64,000 bases of DNA from Circinella umbellata. Its lineage: Eukaryota > Mucoromycota > Mucoromycetes > Mucorales > Lichtheimiaceae. The number at the start of each line of letters is the position of its first letter. Position 1 is the stretch's first letter. The DNA is taken from positions 248,001 through 312,000 of the forward strand of contig JAIWNF010000042.1 of assembly GCA_025093555.1 (NCBI GenBank). Direction: 5' to 3'. Shown piece after piece: positions 61,845 through 64,000 of this stretch. Below the pieces are notes generated by a model. That model searched no databases. It was not told the DNA's origin and worked only from the letters and a program-made list of their open reading frames with translations. Both the position numbers and the translations under genes were made by a program.

Positions 61845-62650
61845 TCAACCCGATCTTTTTGTGCTGCTGGTATATACCTGCGTTTCTTAGCGAGAAAGAC
61901 CAATGAGCTTGTCCAGTTAAATCTGGCCCTCTATTTGGAGTGGAAGTGGCAAACTGTTGTGAGGCGGCAGTCCCACGTTACTGTTACCAATGTCTTATAT
62001 ATATGGATTCAAAGAACAATGGTAAGTCTTGATGGAGCGAAAACGGCGTGAAACTCGGTATATTGTAATTTATACTGAATATTTTTTTTTTCATTTACTC
62101 TGTCTTAGACTTTATTCACTGGACTCTTTTGTGATGCTGGTATACACCTGCGTTTCTTAGCGAGAAAGACCAATGAGCTCGTCCAGTTTAATCTGGCCCT
62201 CTATTTGGAGTGGAAGTGTAAATTGTTGCTTCACAACAACACACGCTGCCAGCATCAAGAATTTGAATGATTATTAAAAGGTGCTTTTGGGACAGTATAC
62301 ACCTGCGTTTCTTAGCGAGAAAGACCAATGAGCTTGTCCAGTTAAATCTGGCCCTCTATTTGGAGTGGAAGTGGCAAACTGTTGTGAAGCGGCAGTCCCA
62401 CGTTACTGTTACCAGTGTCTTATATATATGGATTCAAAGAACAATGGTAAGTCTTGATGGAGCGAAAACGGCGTGAAACTCGGTATATTGTAATTTATAC
62501 TGAATATTTTTTTTTTCATTTACTCTATCTTAGACTTTATTCACCCGACCTTTTTGTAATGCTGGTATATACCTGCGTTCCTTAGCGAGAAAGACCAACG
62601 AGCTTGTCCAGTAAAATCTGGCCGTCTATCTGTAGTAAAGTGTTAAACCG
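61845..62650 (+). repeat. Tandem array of exon-like modules, period about 425 bp
   Basis: Four copies of a core that begins near TGTGCTGCTGGTATA (about 61861, 62131, 62290 and 62555) and encodes LRFLARKTNELVQLNLALYL and then EWK. Copies 1 and 3 are long and nearly identical over about 240 bp, continuing to WIQRTM and then a consensus GTAAGT donor, a T-rich intron and a TTAG acceptor. Copies 2 and 4 follow that acceptor (TLFTGLFCDAGIHLRF in copy 2). So the repeating unit is one long plus one short module, duplicated head to tail. Copy 4 has stops (after NELVQ and later). The source protein is unknown; it may be a transposon gene. Confidence 0.75.
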
Positions 62651-63209
62651 ATGTGAAGGGGCCGTTCCACGTTGTTAACATCAAAGTTATGAAGTGCTAA
62701 GCGAACGAGCTTTTGAACAGTAACCCGTTGGAAGAAGAGTGGAATTGAAGTTAGTTTGGAATATGAATGTCCCCTGTTTCATTATATTTTTCGCTCCATC
62801 AAACTTATCTTTAAAAAGATCTGCACGCAACCTTTACTGTACATGATAGCAGGCAATTATTACGAGAGTAATGGATGAAAAGCAGTCGTCATTTCATTAT
62901 TCACCTGGAAATAATTGTAACACACATATATTTTTATGCAATGTATTATAAAAATGTTGTTAGAAACCCCATTTTATCAATCAATAATTTTTTTATATAT
63001 CATATTCGATAAGATTTCCTGATTGTTTGAAATTATTTCATTAAAGATAACAATATTTGTTCTTTTCTCGTAAGAGTTTCACCATTGTGTGAATTCCTTT
63101 CACCTTTATCTTTAATATAAATATCCCTCAAATTGATCAAAACTAAGGATATGTCAAAGATTCCGGGGGGGGGAGAAACTGACTTTATTAAAATAATTGT
63201 TTATATATT
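62651..63209. other. Intergenic
   Basis: AT-rich, G run at about 63164-63172 just ahead of repeat copy 2. No gene seen. Confidence 0.5.
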
Positions 63210-64000
63210 GATACGTTTCGGTCGTATCGTGTTATAAAAAATGAATAAAAAGTAATATAATTCCAAGTATATGACTCAAGGAAAAGGATAAGTTAAGAAC
63301 CAATAAAATAAATCAATCCCGATTGTAGGGTGAAAATAGAAAATAAGGATGAGTGAACTAAGTACATAGTTTATTATAACTTAATAAACGTGGTAAAACT
63401 TAAGAGAACTGAAGATTTTATTTGAGGAAGAAAAATGTCTTATTTTTATTAAAAATTTCTATCTATCTTCTATCTTTAAGTTGATAATTGGCTGTAATTC
63501 ATGAGTATCAGCAGTAGCTTGTACTTGTAACAGTTACTTGCAAGTGTTGCAACTCCTTGTAAATATTGCAGTTACTTGTGCACGTGCCTTTTACTGGTTT
63601 AGATAACAATTACTTGTACACGTAGCAGTTATCCTGGCCATCTTGCTTCAATAGTTGGTCTGTCGGTCTGGAAATGGAACACATTATTCATGATACGTAA
63701 ATACTTTTTTAATAATTAAATAATGGCGAGATATTACTGATGTTGATAATTTATAAGTTAATGCTATATGTAATAAAATAATTAAAAAGAGAAAAAAAAG
63801 GGGGAAGCGAAAAAGGGGTAACACTGCAATGACATATACAATGACGTACTTATAGATTTCTTTTCTGCTCTATATGAGTCATGAAGGTTGGTTAAGTAAA
63901 TGATGTAGACGATGAGTATAAGAGTCGGGTACTTGGTATTAGTCATTAATATTTAGAAGGATATTATATAGCTACCAGTCCGAAGTATAGTGGGTTTAGC
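63210..64000. repeat. Long direct repeat, copy 2 (runs to the window edge)
   Basis: Same orientation as the copy at 58529-59368, with the same start gatacgtttcggtcgtatcg. The match continues to the last base of the window, so the true right end is unseen. It lacks about 60 bases present in copy 1 after aaggataagtt. Confidence 0.85.

Noticed and set aside
58529..64000. Reading the two long direct repeats as LTRs of a retrotransposon
   Set aside because: The interior shows no gag, protease, reverse transcriptase or integrase frames, and I could not find TG..CA ends, a primer-binding site or flanking duplications.

Overview
This is an AT-rich nuclear segment of a fungus, most likely an early-diverging filamentous fungus of the Mucoromycota (Mucorales-like). 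The evidence is direct: nearly every gene is broken by short introns (roughly 50-200 nt, GT..AG), the proteins are fungal types (neutral trehalase with a calcium loop, Vac14, mitofissin, CE9-type double amidohydrolase, Sub2), and there are no operons or bacterial signals. The genus assignment is inference. Coordinates below span start to stop codon; exon limits were worked out by hand from reading frame and splice consensus, with phase checked exon by exon.

Layout. 1-273: 3' end of a chitin-binding (CBM14-like) membrane protein. 2643-3392: secreted thaumatin-like protein. 4746-6249: peroxisomal D-amino-acid oxidase, convergent with neutral trehalase (9326-6452). 11079-12946: secreted GH18 chitinase. 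14985-13637: METTL21-type lysine methyltransferase. 17318-15719: Sec14/CRAL-TRIO lipid-transfer protein. 19955-17621: RPAP3-like TPR cochaperone. 22175-23696: mRNA-export helicase Sub2/UAP56. 24522-24121: mitochondrial ATPase inhibitor IF1. 25620-27761: UbiB-family kinase-like protein (Mcp2/ADCK1 type). 29313-28072: unknown. 32080-30603 and 30583-29974: two unknown multi-exon genes only 19 nt apart. 33163-33819: a MITE-like element. 34974-36181: HMG-box protein. 38563-38912: mitofissin (Atg44 family), a two-exon 72-residue gene. 40470-39171: WRKY/GCM1-type zinc-finger protein. 42910-44885: MIT-domain protein. 49066-45229: Vac14 in 12 exons. 54662-50786: membrane-anchored double amidohydrolase (CE9-like), divergent from pseudouridine-5'-phosphate glycosidase (55224-57077). 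From about 57.1 kb on the window is repeat-rich, with one unknown gene (60810-60145), an approximately 800-bp direct repeat at 58529 and 63210, and a tandem array of exon-like modules at about 61.85-62.65 kb.

How the genes relate. There is no obvious biosynthetic cluster. Themes recur: cell wall and surface (CBM14 protein, thaumatin-like protein, chitinase), mitochondria (IF1, UbiB-like protein, mitofissin), membrane and phosphoinositide traffic (Sec14-like, Vac14, MIT protein), and storage or nucleoside carbon (trehalase, CE9-like hydrolase, PsuG). Most neighbours are arranged divergently or convergently, consistent with independent transcription units.

The most interesting items are the fungal WRKY-like factor, the small mitofissin gene, the repeat modules at the right end, the MITE-like element, and the tightly packed unknown gene pair near 30-32 kb. 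I did not find a clearly new multi-gene system.
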